A stretch of 64,000 bases of DNA from Kluyvera ascorbata_C (lineage in GTDB: Bacteria > Pseudomonadota > Gammaproteobacteria > Enterobacterales > Enterobacteriaceae), in contig NZ_JBIQOI010000005.1 of assembly GCF_044197065.1 (NCBI RefSeq), positions 231,299 through 295,298 of the forward strand, written 5' to 3'. Shown piece by piece: positions 31,953-41,598 of the stretch. How positions within the stretch are numbered: position 1 is the stretch's first letter; every line of letters starts with the position of its first letter. A program made the translations under genes and the position numbers. The notes under the pieces were generated by a model. That model made no database searches and was not told the DNA's origin. It saw only the letters and a program-made list of their open reading frames with translations.

Positions 31953-33134
31953 TTATTCCGCTTCCTGACGGTGATAGCCCCACCACCAGACTAACAGGTT
32001 GGCCACGGCTAACAGGCTGCCTGCAAGGCACACTCCCATCCAGCCAGCGTGCTGCCAGGCGGAGGCAGAAAGCAACGAACCTGCCGCGCCGCCGATGAAG
32101 TAACTGGTCATATAGCCTGCGGTGAGGCGGTTACGGGCATCCGGCTGAACGCGGTATATCACCGTCTGGTTGGTGATATGCACGCCTTGTACCATCAGGT
32201 CGAGCACCAGAATCCCGATGATTAACGCGATAGCGGACGTATGCCCGTACCAGATAGCTATCCAGGAAAGTAGCAACAGCACCAGGCCCCAGGTGGTGGT
32301 CAGATGCGCTTTGCCCTTATCCGCCAGCCCGCCGACCGGCCGCGCGCCCAGCGCACCGGCTGCACCGGCCAGGCCGAACAGCCCGATGGTGCCTTCCGAG
32401 TAGTTAAATGGCGCGCCGGAGAGCAGAAACGCCATCGACGTCCACAGAATGCTGAAGTTGGCGAAAGTCAGGCAGCCGAGCAGCGCACGGGTGCGCAGCA
32501 GCTTGTCGCGGGCAAAGAGGCTGAAGATGGAGCCGAGCAGTTGCGGGTAGTTGAGGTGCGTCTCCTGCTTGAGCTTCGGTAGCCCGCGCCACAGCGCGAA
32601 GGCCAACAGCATCATCAGCACGGAGGCGACCCAGTAGACGGTGCGCCAACCGCCCAGGCTTGCCAACAGCCCGGCAACGGTACGCGCCAGCAGTATCCCA
32701 AGCAGTAGCCCGCTCATCACCGTACCGACCACCTTGCCGCGTTTTTCTGGTGAGGCGAGGGTTGCAGCCATTGGCACCAGTAGCTGGGCGACGACTGAGA
32801 ATAGGCCGGTCAGCGCGGTGCCGAGGATCATCATGCCGAGCGAGCTGCTGCTGGCGGTGATCAGCATGCCGCCAGCGGCCAGCAGGGTCATGACGACAAT
32901 CAGCGAACGACGCTCGAACATATCGCCGAGCGGCACCAGGAACAGCAGCCCGGCGGCATAGCCAAGCTGGGCGGCGGTGACGATAAAACCGGCCTGTCCG
33001 GCGCTGAGCGAGAATTGACGGGCGATAGTCTCCAGCAGCGGCTGTGCGTAGTAGTTACTGGCTACGGCAAGGCCGGTGGCAACGGACATTAAAACGATCA
33101 AAGCCGGGCTAAGCCCGTGAGCAGGTTTAGTCAT
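31953..33134 (-). CDS. ygaY: YgaY-type MFS transporter
   Basis: 393 residues with about 12 membrane helices. The start at 33134 (MTKPAHGLSPALIV) places the first helix at about 8-28; the frame is open back to 33404 but that part reads through a REP element and is not protein-like. Position next to emrR and proX matches E. coli ygaY, which is described as a pseudogene in K-12. Here the frame is complete. Substrate unknown; MFS drug/H+ antiporter-like features (RAYTF-free, short loops, GDMFERRS motif A). Confidence 0.85.
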   Translation of the reverse strand: MTKPAHGLSPALIVLMSVATGLAVASNYYAQPLLETIARQFSLSAGQAGFIVTAAQLGYAAGLLFLVPLGDMFERRSLIVVMTLLAAGGMLITASSSSLGMMILGTALTGLFSVVAQLLVPMAATLASPEKRGKVVGTVMSGLLLGILLARTVAGLLASLGGWRTVYWVASVLMMLLAFALWRGLPKLKQETHLNYPQLLGSIFSLFARDKLLRTRALLGCLTFANFSILWTSMAFLLSGAPFNYSEGTIGLFGLAGAAGALGARPVGGLADKGKAHLTTTWGLVLLLLSWIAIWYGHTSAIALIIGILVLDLMVQGVHITNQTVIYRVQPDARNRLTAGYMTSYFIGGAAGSLLSASAWQHAGWMGVCLAGSLLAVANLLVWWWGYHRQEAE

Positions 33135-33271
33135 GGTATTGAGAAAGTAAGGAAAGATGTCGTCGATAATAACGAAAGGGGCGGAGAAGGGGGGAAATGA
33201 TGGGTAGCGGATTGTGCTTTTTGGTGTGTGGCGTGCTTTCCCGGCGTCGCGTTGCTCGGCCGGGCTACCTG

Positions 33272-33362
33272 TTATGCCGGATGGCGCTTCGCTTATCCGG
33301 CCTACTGTGGTGCTGTATGTTCCTGTAGGCCGGATAAGGCAAAGCCGCCATCCGGCAGTCGG
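33272..33362. repeat. BIME (two inverted REP units)
   Basis: ATGCCGGATGGCGCTTCGC and TTATCCGGCCTAC face TGTAGGCCGGATAAGGC and GCCATCCGGCAG. It fills most of the 273-base gap between proX and ygaY; no gene is seen there. Confidence 0.85.
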
Positions 33363-33407
33363 TGGCGGCTCTGGTGCCTTCCCGGCGTCAACCGGATGCA
33401 TCACATT

Positions 33408-34403
33408 TTACTTCTGCGCGGCCAGCGCCTCTTTCACCCAACCATCAAACACCTGCTGGTGGGCTTTGATCCAACCGTCGACCTGGCCCTGCACATCCGC
33501 TTCAGACGCTTTACCATCATGCATCATGGCGTTCTGGGCGTTAATGTCGGTCAGCGGCAGCTTCATAATGGCAAACAGCTTCGCCGCCTCCGGGTTTTTC
33601 TCGGCCCAAGCCTTGTTAGCCACAATGTGCATGGTGCTCACTGGGAAACCGTAGTTTGCGCCGTTAGACAGCTTGGTATCGATGTTTTTCTGCACGCCTG
33701 GCAGGGAGGAGAACGGCACCTGCAGCCAGACCACGTCTTTACCCGGCTTCAGCACATCGCTTACCCAGTAAGGCGTCCAGGTGTAGTACAGAATTGGCTT
33801 ACCTTCTTTAAAGCGGGTGATGGTATCGGCCATCATCGCCGCATAGTTCCCCTGGTTATGATCGACCGATTTAGTCAGATCATAGGCCTCCAACTGGTGG
33901 TTAATCACCGCTTCACAGCCCCAGCCTGGGTTACACCCGGTGAGGTCGGCTTTACCGTTACCGTTGGTGTCAAACAGCTTGGCAATCTTAGGGTCTTTAA
34001 GCTGCTCAATGTTGGTGATGTGGTATTGATCGGCGGTTTTCTTATCGATCAGATAACCCTGCGCCGCACCGTTGACCAGCGTACCTTCGCGGTAGAATTT
34101 CTTGTCACCACCGGCAGCGGCGTACATATCATCATGCAGCGGGATCCAGTTGACGGCGGTGAAGGTGGCATCACCTGCGGCCAGCGAGGTATAAGCCACG
34201 TTGTAGTCGACTTCGTTTGGTTTATCGACGGTGTAGCCCAGTTTTTCCAGCGCGCGGCTCACCAGCAGCGTCTGGAAGGTTTCTTCAGAGAGGGTGCTCT
34301 GTACCGGCTGCACGGTAATGCCTTTCCCTGGGAGGTCGGCGGCGAAAGTGCTGGCTGAAACCAGCGTAGTGAAAGCGGTAGCTAAGACGAATGAGTGTCG
34401 CAT
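33408..34403 (-). CDS. proX: Glycine betaine/proline betaine binding protein ProX
   Basis: 331 residues, periplasmic. Signal peptide about 1-21 (ending SASTFA). Aromatic residues that form the betaine cage in the family are present in [22 protein letters not shown] and YYTWTPYWV. It delivers betaines to ProVW for osmoprotection. The start at 34403 ([11 protein letters not shown]) is set by homology and signal peptide. Last gene of proVWX. Confidence 0.97.
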   Translation of the reverse strand: MRHSFVLATAFTTLVSASTFAADLPGKGITVQPVQSTLSEETFQTLLVSRALEKLGYTVDKPNEVDYNVAYTSLAAGDATFTAVNWIPLHDDMYAAAGGDKKFYREGTLVNGAAQGYLIDKKTADQYHITNIEQLKDPKIAKLFDTNGNGKADLTGCNPGWGCEAVINHQLEAYDLTKSVDHNQGNYAAMMADTITRFKEGKPILYYTWTPYWVSDVLKPGKDVVWLQVPFSSLPGVQKNIDTKLSNGANYGFPVSTMHIVANKAWAEKNPEAAKLFAIMKLPLTDINAQNAMMHDGKASEADVQGQVDGWIKAHQQVFDGWVKEALAAQK

Positions 34404-34468
34404 CGTTGTTCCTTTAATAGTGATTGTTGCGGAGCATTGGCCCGACGCCTGCCGGGCCAATACGATGG

Positions 34469-35530
34469 TTACTTAGAGAAGGGGCGCATCAGCAGGCCAA
34501 CCGGGCCGGTATTGAACCAGCGACGATTACCTTTGCTGCGAGAGTCGCGGCCTACGGCTTGGGTCAGGCGGTCGAGAATAATGGCGAGGATAACAATCCC
34601 CACGCCGCCTACGGTGGCAAGACCCATATCCAGACGACCGATACCGCGCAGCACCATCTGGCCCAGACCGCCGACGGCGATCATCGAGGCGATAACCACC
34701 ATCGACAGCGCCAGCATCAACGTCTGGTTCACGCCCGCCATAATGGTCGGCATCGCCAGCGGCAACTGCACTTTAAACAGCATCTGACGCGGGCTGGCAC
34801 CGAAGGAGCGCGACGCTTCGATAAGGTCGGCCGGTACCTGGTTAATCCCGAGGATAGTCAGACGCACAATCGGCGGCAGGGCAAAGATAATGGTTACCAC
34901 CACGCCCGGTACGTTACCGATACCGAACAGCATGACGATCGGCACCAGATAAACGAACGCAGGCGTCGTCTGCATTGCATCGAGCAGTGGGCGGATAATC
35001 TTCGACGCCCGTGGGCTACGCGCCAGCCAGATGCCGAGCGGCAGGCCTATCACCACGCAGAACAGCAGCGCGGTGAGCACCAGCGCAAGGGTAATCATCG
35101 CCTGCGACCAGGCGCCGATAGCGCCGATAGCAATCAGCGAGATCAGCGTTGCCACGCCCATGCCGACGCTGGAAATCTGCCAGGCAATCAGGGCGAAAAT
35201 AATAATCGCCACCGGCGCAGGCATCCCTAACAGCAACTGCTGGAAGGCGCTCAGGATGTAATCGACGGGCACGCGGATGCCCTGGAACACCGGGCGGAAG
35301 TGCGTCACCACCCAGTCGATTCCTTCCGTCACCCAGCTATCGAGCGGGATCAGCGTTTTATGGAACGGGTCCATAATGTTGAAGTGTTCCGCCTGCGGTG
35401 CGGGCGCGCTATGCAGCCAGTCTGCACCGCCGCCAGATGGGGCGGATGCCGGTGAACCCCAGGCATCGGCGGAGTTTGCCGCGCTATCGGCGGCCGGTGT
35501 GGTATCCCACGGATTAGATTGATCAGCCAT
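34469..35530 (-). CDS. proW: Glycine betaine ABC transporter permease ProW
   Basis: 353 residues. Long periplasmic/cytoplasmic N-terminal extension (about 1-98, rich in Ala/Pro/Ser) and then a binding-protein-dependent transport permease domain with the EAA motif [22 protein letters not shown]. It overlaps proV by eight bases. Confidence 0.97.
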   Translation of the reverse strand: MADQSNPWDTTPAADSAANSADAWGSPASAPSGGGADWLHSAPAPQAEHFNIMDPFHKTLIPLDSWVTEGIDWVVTHFRPVFQGIRVPVDYILSAFQQLLLGMPAPVAIIIFALIAWQISSVGMGVATLISLIAIGAIGAWSQAMITLALVLTALLFCVVIGLPLGIWLARSPRASKIIRPLLDAMQTTPAFVYLVPIVMLFGIGNVPGVVVTIIFALPPIVRLTILGINQVPADLIEASRSFGASPRQMLFKVQLPLAMPTIMAGVNQTLMLALSMVVIASMIAVGGLGQMVLRGIGRLDMGLATVGGVGIVILAIILDRLTQAVGRDSRSKGNRRWFNTGPVGLLMRPFSK

Positions 35531-36728
35531 TGTTGTTTACCCCCTCGCGATCTAATGCCTGTAGCAGCATTCTTTTTGAAATAACGCCGACGTACTGCTG
35601 TTCTTCTCCAACAACCGGTACGGCGCAGGGTGCATGACCCACGTGAGAGAGCAATTCGCTGAGCGGCGTCTGGGCATCAACGGCCAGCGGCTCGTCAATT
35701 AATGCCGCCTCGATTCCCTGATTCGCCTTTAAGGCTTCTTTCAATGAATCGATGGACACAATGCCAACAAACTTATTACCGCGTTCGATGACGTAACCAT
35801 ATTCACGGTCATCATCCTGTAATAATTTCAGTGCCGAACGAGGACCGAAACCAGGCGTTTTACGGATAAGACCATCTGGATTACGACGGGCAATATCCTT
35901 GGCGCTAAATACCTGACTAATATCCACGCCGCGGAAGAAGGTGCGGACATAATCATTAGCCGGGTTATTCAGAATTTCATCAGGCGTACCGACCTGCACA
36001 ACTTCGCCATTTTGCATAATGGCAATACGGTCGCCAATTCGCATCGCTTCATCGAGGTCATGGGAAATAAAGACCACGGTGCGCTGATGTTTCGCCTGTA
36101 ATTTTACCAGTTCATCCTGCATCTCAGTGCGGATTAATGGGTCGAGCGCCGAGAAGGCCTCATCCATTAATAGAATGTCGGGATTGATGGCAAGCGCGCG
36201 GGCTAAACCGACACGCTGACGCATACCGCCGGAGAGTTCGTCCGGGTAGCCATGAGCGTAATTCTCAAGGCCCACCTGGCGCAGCGCGTCCAGCGCCTTC
36301 TCCTGGCGTTCCTGTGCGGGAACGCCGGCTAAATCCATACCAAAGGCGGTATTATCCAGTACGCTCATATGCGGCATTAGCGCAAAGGACTGGAATACCA
36401 TCGCGATTTTTTTACGGCGAACTTCCCGCAGCTCGGCGTCGGATATTTTGGCAATATCCATACCGTCTATCAGCACCTGACCGCGAGTCGGTTCTATCAG
36501 ACGATTGAGAAGGCGTACCATGGTGGATTTGCCGGAGCCAGATAACCCCATGATGACAAATATCTCGCCTTCTTCAATGGCCAGACTGGCGTCTTTAACG
36601 CCAAGTGATAATCCAGTTTTATCGAGAATTTGCTCTTTGGTAAAACCTTTCTCGATATATTTAAATGCTCGCTGTGGGTGCTCGCCGAATATTTTATAAA
36701 GATTCTTAACTTCTAATTTAACTGCCAT
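35523..36728 (-). CDS. proV: Glycine betaine ABC transporter ATPase ProV
   Basis: 401 residues. ABC domain with Walker [10 protein letters not shown], signature [15 protein letters not shown] and Walker [14 protein letters not shown] (about 30-260), followed by two CBS domains (about 280-400) that respond to ionic strength in this family. First gene of the osmotically induced proU operon. Confidence 0.98.
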   Translation of the reverse strand: MAVKLEVKNLYKIFGEHPQRAFKYIEKGFTKEQILDKTGLSLGVKDASLAIEEGEIFVIMGLSGSGKSTMVRLLNRLIEPTRGQVLIDGMDIAKISDAELREVRRKKIAMVFQSFALMPHMSVLDNTAFGMDLAGVPAQERQEKALDALRQVGLENYAHGYPDELSGGMRQRVGLARALAINPDILLMDEAFSALDPLIRTEMQDELVKLQAKHQRTVVFISHDLDEAMRIGDRIAIMQNGEVVQVGTPDEILNNPANDYVRTFFRGVDISQVFSAKDIARRNPDGLIRKTPGFGPRSALKLLQDDDREYGYVIERGNKFVGIVSIDSLKEALKANQGIEAALIDEPLAVDAQTPLSELLSHVGHAPCAVPVVGEEQQYVGVISKRMLLQALDREGVNNNG

Positions 36729-36796
36729 GCAATATGCGATTTCCTGTTTTTAGTTTATGTCGATATGTTACCTGATGAAAATAATGACCTGTTTAT

Positions 36797-36824
36797 ACCC
36801 TAGCATACTGAGACGATGTGACAA
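36797..36824 (-). promoter_or_regulatory. proU promoter (P2-like)
   Basis: On the minus strand TTGTCA, a 16-base spacer ending CTCAGTATGC, and TAGGGT, the same architecture as E. coli proU P2. It lies 69 bases upstream of proV. The rest of the 409-base gap (36729-37137) is AT-rich, has no gene and probably carries the H-NS-responsive upstream region. Confidence 0.75.
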
Positions 36825-37100
36825 CCCTCAAGACGCTTTCACTCGAAATAATCAGAAGGGTGATATTGCCGTCATTTCCCATGATATAAGGGCTGAGGGC
36901 GAATTGGGGATTATTGATTTTTTTATGAATTTCGTTGTGAAATTTGGTTGAGATCTAAAAAAACGTATGAATATTGTCTGAAAATCCACTGATGGGTTCG
37001 GGGTGATATTTGTATGATGATGGTGATTTTTTAAGAAATATCCGGGTAATAATCAGGGTGATATTTGGCAGGAAAACGGAGAATAACGGCGGAAAATAAG

Positions 37101-37136
37101 TGCCCGCAAATCGCAATTATTTGCGGGCATTTTTTT
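37101..37136 (+). terminator. Strong intrinsic terminator upstream of proU
   Basis: TGCCCGCAAAT/ATTTGCGGGCA, 11-bp stem with seven-base loop, then seven T on the plus strand. The T run is oriented for rightward transcripts, yet no rightward gene ends here; the hairpin sits directly after the leftward ahpD-like stop. It may be a leftover of a lost gene or act on the minus strand despite a poor T run. Confidence 0.65.
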
Positions 37137-37137
37137 A

Positions 37138-37569
37138 CTACATGCGCATGCTGACGGCCAGGCGATTAAAGGCGTTCATCAGGCTGATGGCGAAGGTCAT
37201 GTCGCTAATCTGCTCGGCGCTGAAATGGCTCAGCAGCGGTTGATAAACGCTGTCTTCGGCACGGTTTTCGGCAATGTGGGTTAGATCTTCTGCCCAGGCC
37301 AGCGCCGCACGCTCGGCGTCGCTGAAGTGATGACTCACTCGCCATCCTGCCAGCGCATCCAGCTTCACCTGATCGACGCCGGATTTACGCAGCGCTTTGC
37401 TGTGCATCTCCAGACAGAAGGCGCAGCCGTTAATCTGCGACACGCGCAGGTAAAGCAGTTCCAGAAGGGGGCGCTCCAGCGAGCTTTTTTCCAGCGCGAT
37501 GCTGGCCTGAACCAGCCCGGCGTAGACGTTCGGGCTCAGTTCACTATAGGGTTGGCGTAATGCAGTCAT
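37138..37569 (-). CDS. AhpD-like carboxymuconolactone decarboxylase family protein
   Basis: 143 residues, alkylhydroperoxidase AhpD core. The CXXC-type redox pair and acidic His follow the family pattern (NGCAFCLEMHSKAL near residue 48). Members reduce peroxides or act as disulphide reductases; the substrate here is unknown. Divergent from a MocR regulator that overlaps a repeated motif in the shared promoter, so control by that regulator is likely. It occupies the place between proV and ygaM where E. coli has nrdHIEF. Confidence 0.85.
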   Translation of the reverse strand: MTALRQPYSELSPNVYAGLVQASIALEKSSLERPLLELLYLRVSQINGCAFCLEMHSKALRKSGVDQVKLDALAGWRVSHHFSDAERAALAWAEDLTHIAENRAEDSVYQPLLSHFSAEQISDMTFAISLMNAFNRLAVSMRM

Positions 37570-37611
37570 GATGTCACTCCTCGTTCAAGATGGGACAAAA
37601 ATAGCACTATA

Positions 37612-37657
37612 ATGGTCTTAAAAAGATAGCCATATTCGGAGTAAAAAATAAGACCAT
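37612..37657. promoter_or_regulatory. Candidate MocR operator in the divergent promoter
   Basis: ATGGTCTTA (37612-37620) and its perfect inverse TAAGACCAT (37649-37657) flank a related AAGATAGCCAT (37624-37633). The last copy includes the start codon of the regulator, suggesting autoregulation. Confidence 0.55.
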
Positions 37658-39005
37658 GAAACCGGGCGGCGTACCACGCTATCAGCAGATTGCCAGAGAG
37701 CTGAAAGCGGCGATTGAACAGGGCGAACTGAAGGCGGGCAGGCGCTTACCCTCAAGCCGGGTCTATGCACAAGAGCTCGGCGTCTCAAGGGTGACCGTGG
37801 AAAACGCCTACGGCGAACTGGTGGCGCAAGGCTGGCTGGAACGCCGCGGGCAGTCGGGCACGTTTGTAAGCGATCACTTAACCCTTGAGCCCGTCACCGC
37901 CAAGCCACTTGGCTTTGGCGGTGAGCATTTCCAGCCGCAGCCTTTCCAGCTTGGCCTTCCCGCGCTGGATCTCTTTCCTCGTGGCCTATGGGCGCGGGTG
38001 ATGGGGCATCGGTTACGCACACAAACCCGTTTCGATTTGGCCCTGGGGGACGTCTGCGGCGAACTGTCGCTGCGCCAGGCCATCGTGGAATATCTGAGGC
38101 TCTCCCGCAGCATCGAGTGCGAGGCCGAGCAGGTGTTTATCACCTCTGGCTATGCGGCTTCTATGGGGCTTATCTTGCAGGCGCTGGAAGCGCGCGGTGA
38201 GGGCATGTGGATGGAAGACCCAGGGTTTCCGCTGATTCGCCCGGTCATTGAACAAGAGGGCGTCACGCTGCATCCGGTGACGGTTGATGATGAGGGAATG
38301 AACGTTGAATGGATAACGCAGCATCCCACGGTTGCCCGCTTTGCGTTGCTGACGCCGGCGCATCAAAGCCCGACCGGGGCCGCGCTCTCGCTTCCACGAC
38401 GTCGACAGCTACTGGATTGGGCAGCGCACCATGACGCGTGGATCATTGAAGATGATTACGACAGCGAGTTTCGCTATCAGGGCAAGCCGCTGCCGCCGCT
38501 CAAAAGCCTGGATGCGCCGCAGCGGGTGATTTACGCCGGTACGTTCAGCAAGTCGCTTTTCCCGGCGCTGCGGACAGCCTGGTTGGTGGTGCCGCTGCCG
38601 CTGGTGGCGGCATTTCGTCGTCAGGCGCAGCGGCTGGCTTGTCCTGTACCGGTGTTGTGTCAGCTGACGTTGGCCGACTTTTTGCGCGAAGGGCATTTCT
38701 GGCGGCATCTGAAGAAAATGCGTGTTCACTATGCCGAGCGTCGGCGCTGGCTGGAAACCGCACTGCGAGCAGAGGGTTTTCAGGTGCTGGAACAACTGGG
38801 CGGCATTCAACTGGTGGTTACGGTTGAAGGGGATGATTGCGCGATGGCACGGCGGGCGCGACAAGCCGGGCTAGCGGTGCAGGCGATGAACGACTGGCGA
38901 ATGCACCCGCGCGGCAGCGCCGGGCTTATCATGAGCTTTACTAATATTGTGTCGCAGCAGATGGCCGATGCGCAGGTGGCGGCACTGAAGGCGGCCATAA
39001 AATAA
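37656..39005 (+). CDS. MocR/PdxR-type regulator (GntR HTH plus aminotransferase domain)
   Basis: 449 residues. N-terminal GntR winged helix (about 8-75; GRRLPSSRVYAQELGVSRVTVENAYGELVAQGW) and a C-terminal fold-type I aminotransferase-like domain (about 95-449) with the PLP lysine region YAGTFSKSLFPALRTAW and EDDYDSEFRY. Such proteins use PLP or an amino acid adduct as effector. The divergent AhpD-like gene is the probable target. A hairpin with CCCCGG/CCGGGG arms follows the stop at about 39009-39035. Confidence 0.9.
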   Translation: MKPGGVPRYQQIARELKAAIEQGELKAGRRLPSSRVYAQELGVSRVTVENAYGELVAQGWLERRGQSGTFVSDHLTLEPVTAKPLGFGGEHFQPQPFQLGLPALDLFPRGLWARVMGHRLRTQTRFDLALGDVCGELSLRQAIVEYLRLSRSIECEAEQVFITSGYAASMGLILQALEARGEGMWMEDPGFPLIRPVIEQEGVTLHPVTVDDEGMNVEWITQHPTVARFALLTPAHQSPTGAALSLPRRRQLLDWAAHHDAWIIEDDYDSEFRYQGKPLPPLKSLDAPQRVIYAGTFSKSLFPALRTAWLVVPLPLVAAFRRQAQRLACPVPVLCQLTLADFLREGHFWRHLKKMRVHYAERRRWLETALRAEGFQVLEQLGGIQLVVTVEGDDCAMARRARQAGLAVQAMNDWRMHPRGSAGLIMSFTNIVSQQMADAQVAALKAAIK

Positions 39006-39071
39006 AAACCCCGGAGTATCAGAGACACCCCGGGGAGACGCGTTTTTATTATCTACATCGTTGTGATTATA

Positions 39072-39398
39072 TTATCGACGACTGCCTAATAATACGCCAA
39101 TAAAAATCCCCACCGCCGCGGCAGCGCTCACACTTTGCCAGGGTTTATCGCGAATATAGTCGTCAGCGCTACCAGCAACGTCGCATACGCTTTGCTGTAA
39201 ACGGTTGCGACCATGCATGCGTGCGCGCGTTTCGCTCAGCAACTTTTTCGCATTGTGGCGGACGGCCTCAATTTCGTCTTTGTCGTCGCTGGCCCAGCTC
39301 TTGAGAATGCCCTCAAGGCTGTCGGCTAATTGGCTGACGTCATTATGAATATCCTGGACTTCATCATCAGCATTGTTGCGATTAAGTGATTTAAACAT
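39072..39398 (-). CDS. ygaM: YgaM, ElaB/YqjD-type membrane-anchored protein
   Basis: 108 residues. Mostly helical and charged N-terminal part, then a C-terminal membrane anchor (SVSAAAAVGIFIGVLLGSRR). Family members YqjD and ElaB are inner-membrane proteins that bind ribosomes in stationary phase; YgaM itself is uncharacterised. The start at 39398 (MFKSLNRNN) has GGAG six bases upstream and matches E. coli; four upstream codons are open but not used. Confidence 0.9.
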   Translation of the reverse strand: MFKSLNRNNADDEVQDIHNDVSQLADSLEGILKSWASDDKDEIEAVRHNAKKLLSETRARMHGRNRLQQSVCDVAGSADDYIRDKPWQSVSAAAAVGIFIGVLLGSRR

Positions 39399-39548
39399 GG
39401 CGTTCTCCACAAAATTAGATGGAGCGTTAAGTGTAGGTCACCCGACATAAATTGCCGAATATTCTCCAGTTTCTGGAATTATCTGAAAGCGAGGCGAATA
39501 CTGATTACGGTAAGGTGGCGATGCAGTAAAAGATGACGAGGATAAAAT

Positions 39549-39893
39549 ATGTATTTACGACCTGATGAGGTGGCGCGCGTTCTTGAAAAAGCGGGCTTTA
39601 CCATGGATGCGGTAACCCCAAAAGCTTACGGCTATCGCCGTGGCGAGAATTATGTGTACGTCAACCGCGAAGCGCGAATGGGGCGCACGGCGCTGATCAT
39701 TCATCCGGCGCTGAAAGATCGCAGTAACAAATATGCCGAGCCAGCTTCTGATATTAAAGCCTGCGATCACTACGCAGAGTTCCCGCTCTATTTAGGTGGT
39801 GAAGTTGAGCAGCATTACGGTATCCCGCACGGGTTTAGTTCACGTATGGCGTTAGAGCGCTTTTTAGATGGGCTGTTTGGCGAGAAACTGTAA
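39549..39893 (+). CDS. ygaC: YgaC, DUF2002 family protein
   Basis: 114 residues, same length as E. coli YgaC, which is reported to be Fur-regulated. Starts [19 protein letters not shown]. Cytoplasmic, function unknown. Convergent with alaE through a shared hairpin at 39894-39927. Confidence 0.92.
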   Translation: MYLRPDEVARVLEKAGFTMDAVTPKAYGYRRGENYVYVNREARMGRTALIIHPALKDRSNKYAEPASDIKACDHYAEFPLYLGGEVEQHYGIPHGFSSRMALERFLDGLFGEKL

Positions 39894-39927
39894 ATAAGTG
39901 ACTGGCTGAGCGTAGCCAGTCACTTAT
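39894..39927. terminator. Shared hairpin of ygaC and alaE
   Basis: ATAAGTGACTGGCT-GAGCGT-AGCCAGTCACTTAT, a perfect 14-bp stem between the two convergent stops; it can end transcription from both sides. Confidence 0.75.
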
Positions 39928-39937
39928 ATCAATAGGG

Positions 39938-40387
39938 TTATGCTTTTGCCTGTGCGTACTGTTCCACGCGGAACAGACGGCGGCAGAAATCCAGGAAATA
40001 GCCGTACGCGGCCCCCATCACCAGCGATATCACGGCGTTAGAACTGACCGCCGCCAGGATCTGGTGCCAGTCGGCGCCGACGCTCAGCAGAATAAGCACA
40101 TATACCGGCGACTGGAAGGTGACATAAGCCAACGGGTCCGCCACGCGTTTTACCCAACCCGCCGGGCTAATGCGAGCCGCCTGTCGCATAATAAAGTCGC
40201 GATAAATACCGTACGGCCACGCAATAATAATGTTGACCGGGATAGCAACCAGACGCGATGAAAGTGACTGCTCAAAGGTCATTCCTGAGAGAAATATTTC
40301 AATCATCATGTTCACGACGGAACAGTAGACAACCATGGCGAAAGTGTCTGCTGCCGCATGACGCAGGCGTGACTGCGCAGAGAACAT
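39938..40387 (-). CDS. alaE: L-alanine exporter AlaE (YgaW)
   Basis: 149 residues with four hydrophobic segments; matches E. coli AlaE in length and pattern ([20 protein letters not shown]). It exports L-alanine across the inner membrane. The start at 40387 ([10 protein letters not shown]) is set by homology; the frame is open for 37 more codons but those read AT-rich non-coding sequence. Confidence 0.94.
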   Translation of the reverse strand: MFSAQSRLRHAAADTFAMVVYCSVVNMMIEIFLSGMTFEQSLSSRLVAIPVNIIIAWPYGIYRDFIMRQAARISPAGWVKRVADPLAYVTFQSPVYVLILLSVGADWHQILAAVSSNAVISLVMGAAYGYFLDFCRRLFRVEQYAQAKA

Positions 40388-40851
40388 CGGTATGCTCCTC
40401 GAAAATGAACGGTTAATACAGAAAGTGGTCTGTTTTATGGCGTTTTGGGTTGGTTTAATTGACGTGTATAGATTATCCATCTGGATTGGAACAAACAACT
40501 AGTGAAATATTTTTATTTAATGCGCTTTTGTCAATAAAATGCTCTGTTTTTGATTGTTTTCTGTTCGCCGCGCTATTTTTGTTTTCATTGTCTGTTTTTT
40601 ATAAATAAATCATTAAGTTATTGTTTGTTTCGCAATGGTGAAAAAGGATGAGAGATAGTGCTAATCGTGACGTAGGTGAGGCAATGCTGATTTTTATGTG
40701 AATAGCGTCACATTCAGCGTTTTTATCCGATAATAAGCCGATGTTTTAGCGTTTAATTCTGAGTGGAGTGTGGGTAAGGTATGCGGAATTTATGGGTAAC
40801 TATTCACTTTGTCAGGAAAGATGCGGTGAGCCATGCCCACCGCGGTCAACG
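40388..40851. other. AT-rich gap, no gene seen (stpA position)
   Basis: 464 bases, strongly AT-rich in 40490-40760. In E. coli the nucleoid protein gene stpA lies between ygaP and alaE. I find no frame resembling StpA/H-NS on either strand, only regulatory-looking AT-rich sequence. Confidence 0.6.
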
Positions 40852-41031
40852 TTAGCAAACGCCAAAGTCGCCTTCTTCACTATACGGCGCAACGTCCGCC
40901 GCTTTTAGCGTGTACTGCTTGCCGTTTTCATCACTGGCCTGTACGGCCACGATGCTATCTTCATGTGCTTCAATCACTTTTAACTTTGGTCCGCCCATTT
41001 TCGGTTGAACCAGATCGCCAGGTGCAAACAT
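40852..41031 (-). CDS. YodC-like (DUF2158) small protein
   Basis: 59 residues. The translation begins MFAPGDLVQPKMGGPKLKVI and ends APYSEEGDFGVC; it resembles the YodC/DUF2158 family, a small beta-barrel-like fold with the LVQ-x-KxGGPxM/LxV pattern. AGGAG lies nine bases before the ATG. Function unknown. It sits just downstream of ygaP on the same strand, 27 bases after the ygaP stop. Confidence 0.8.
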   Translation of the reverse strand: MFAPGDLVQPKMGGPKLKVIEAHEDSIVAVQASDENGKQYTLKAADVAPYSEEGDFGVC

Positions 41032-41058
41032 CTCAGGTGCTCCTTTGTTATTGAGTTC

Positions 41059-41598
41059 TTATACGCCGTTGGTGGATGAGCGCCGATTCCACGGCATCAC
41101 CGCCAGCAGTCGCGCCATGCCGCAAAAGCCGGTCACTCCCGCAAAGGTTAAACCCGCACCGACAAAGCCGCTGAGCAGGAAGAACGCGCTGGAGAGGCTA
41201 TAGCCAAGCACGACGCCCAGTAAAATTAGCACGCCCGCGGCAATCTGTACCTGGCGCATTAGGGGTAGGGGCTGCGATTTATCCACCGCGGTGGCGAGGC
41301 CGGCCTGACGCCAGGCTTCAATACCGCCCGCGAGGAGTTTGACCTGCGCCGGGGCTGCGGCGGCTATCAACCGGTTCAGGTTGTTGCGCGTGCGATTGCC
41401 GGACTGACAGTGGAAAATAATAACCGCGTCGCCATTGGTGCTAAGCGTGATGCCTTGTTCTATTTTACTCAGCGGCAACAGGCGAGCGGCGGGAATATGT
41501 TCACGGGCGTACTCGTCGGGGTCGCGAATATCGACGAGCATGGCGCCTTGCTCGATCAGCGCAAGGGCCGCCCGTGGGGTGATCTCTTCAACGGTCAT
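41059..41598 (-). CDS. ygaP: Membrane-anchored rhodanese YgaP
   Basis: 179 residues. N-terminal rhodanese domain (about 1-105) with active-site loop [10 protein letters not shown], then two membrane helices (about 115-165; [16 protein letters not shown]). It is a sulphurtransferase of the inner membrane. It follows ygaV without any spacing; in E. coli YgaV represses this pair and responds to sulphide or tributyltin. Confidence 0.95.
   Translation of the reverse strand: MTVEEITPRAALALIEQGAMLVDIRDPDEYAREHIPAARLLPLSKIEQGITLSTNGDAVIIFHCQSGNRTRNNLNRLIAAAAPAQVKLLAGGIEAWRQAGLATAVDKSQPLPLMRQVQIAAGVLILLGVVLGYSLSSAFFLLSGFVGAGLTFAGVTGFCGMARLLAVMPWNRRSSTNGV

Noticed and set aside
31953..33404. Longer version of the MFS protein starting near 33404
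   Set aside because: The extra 90 codons read through a BIME and have no membrane-protein or signal character; the ATG at 33134 fits the family.
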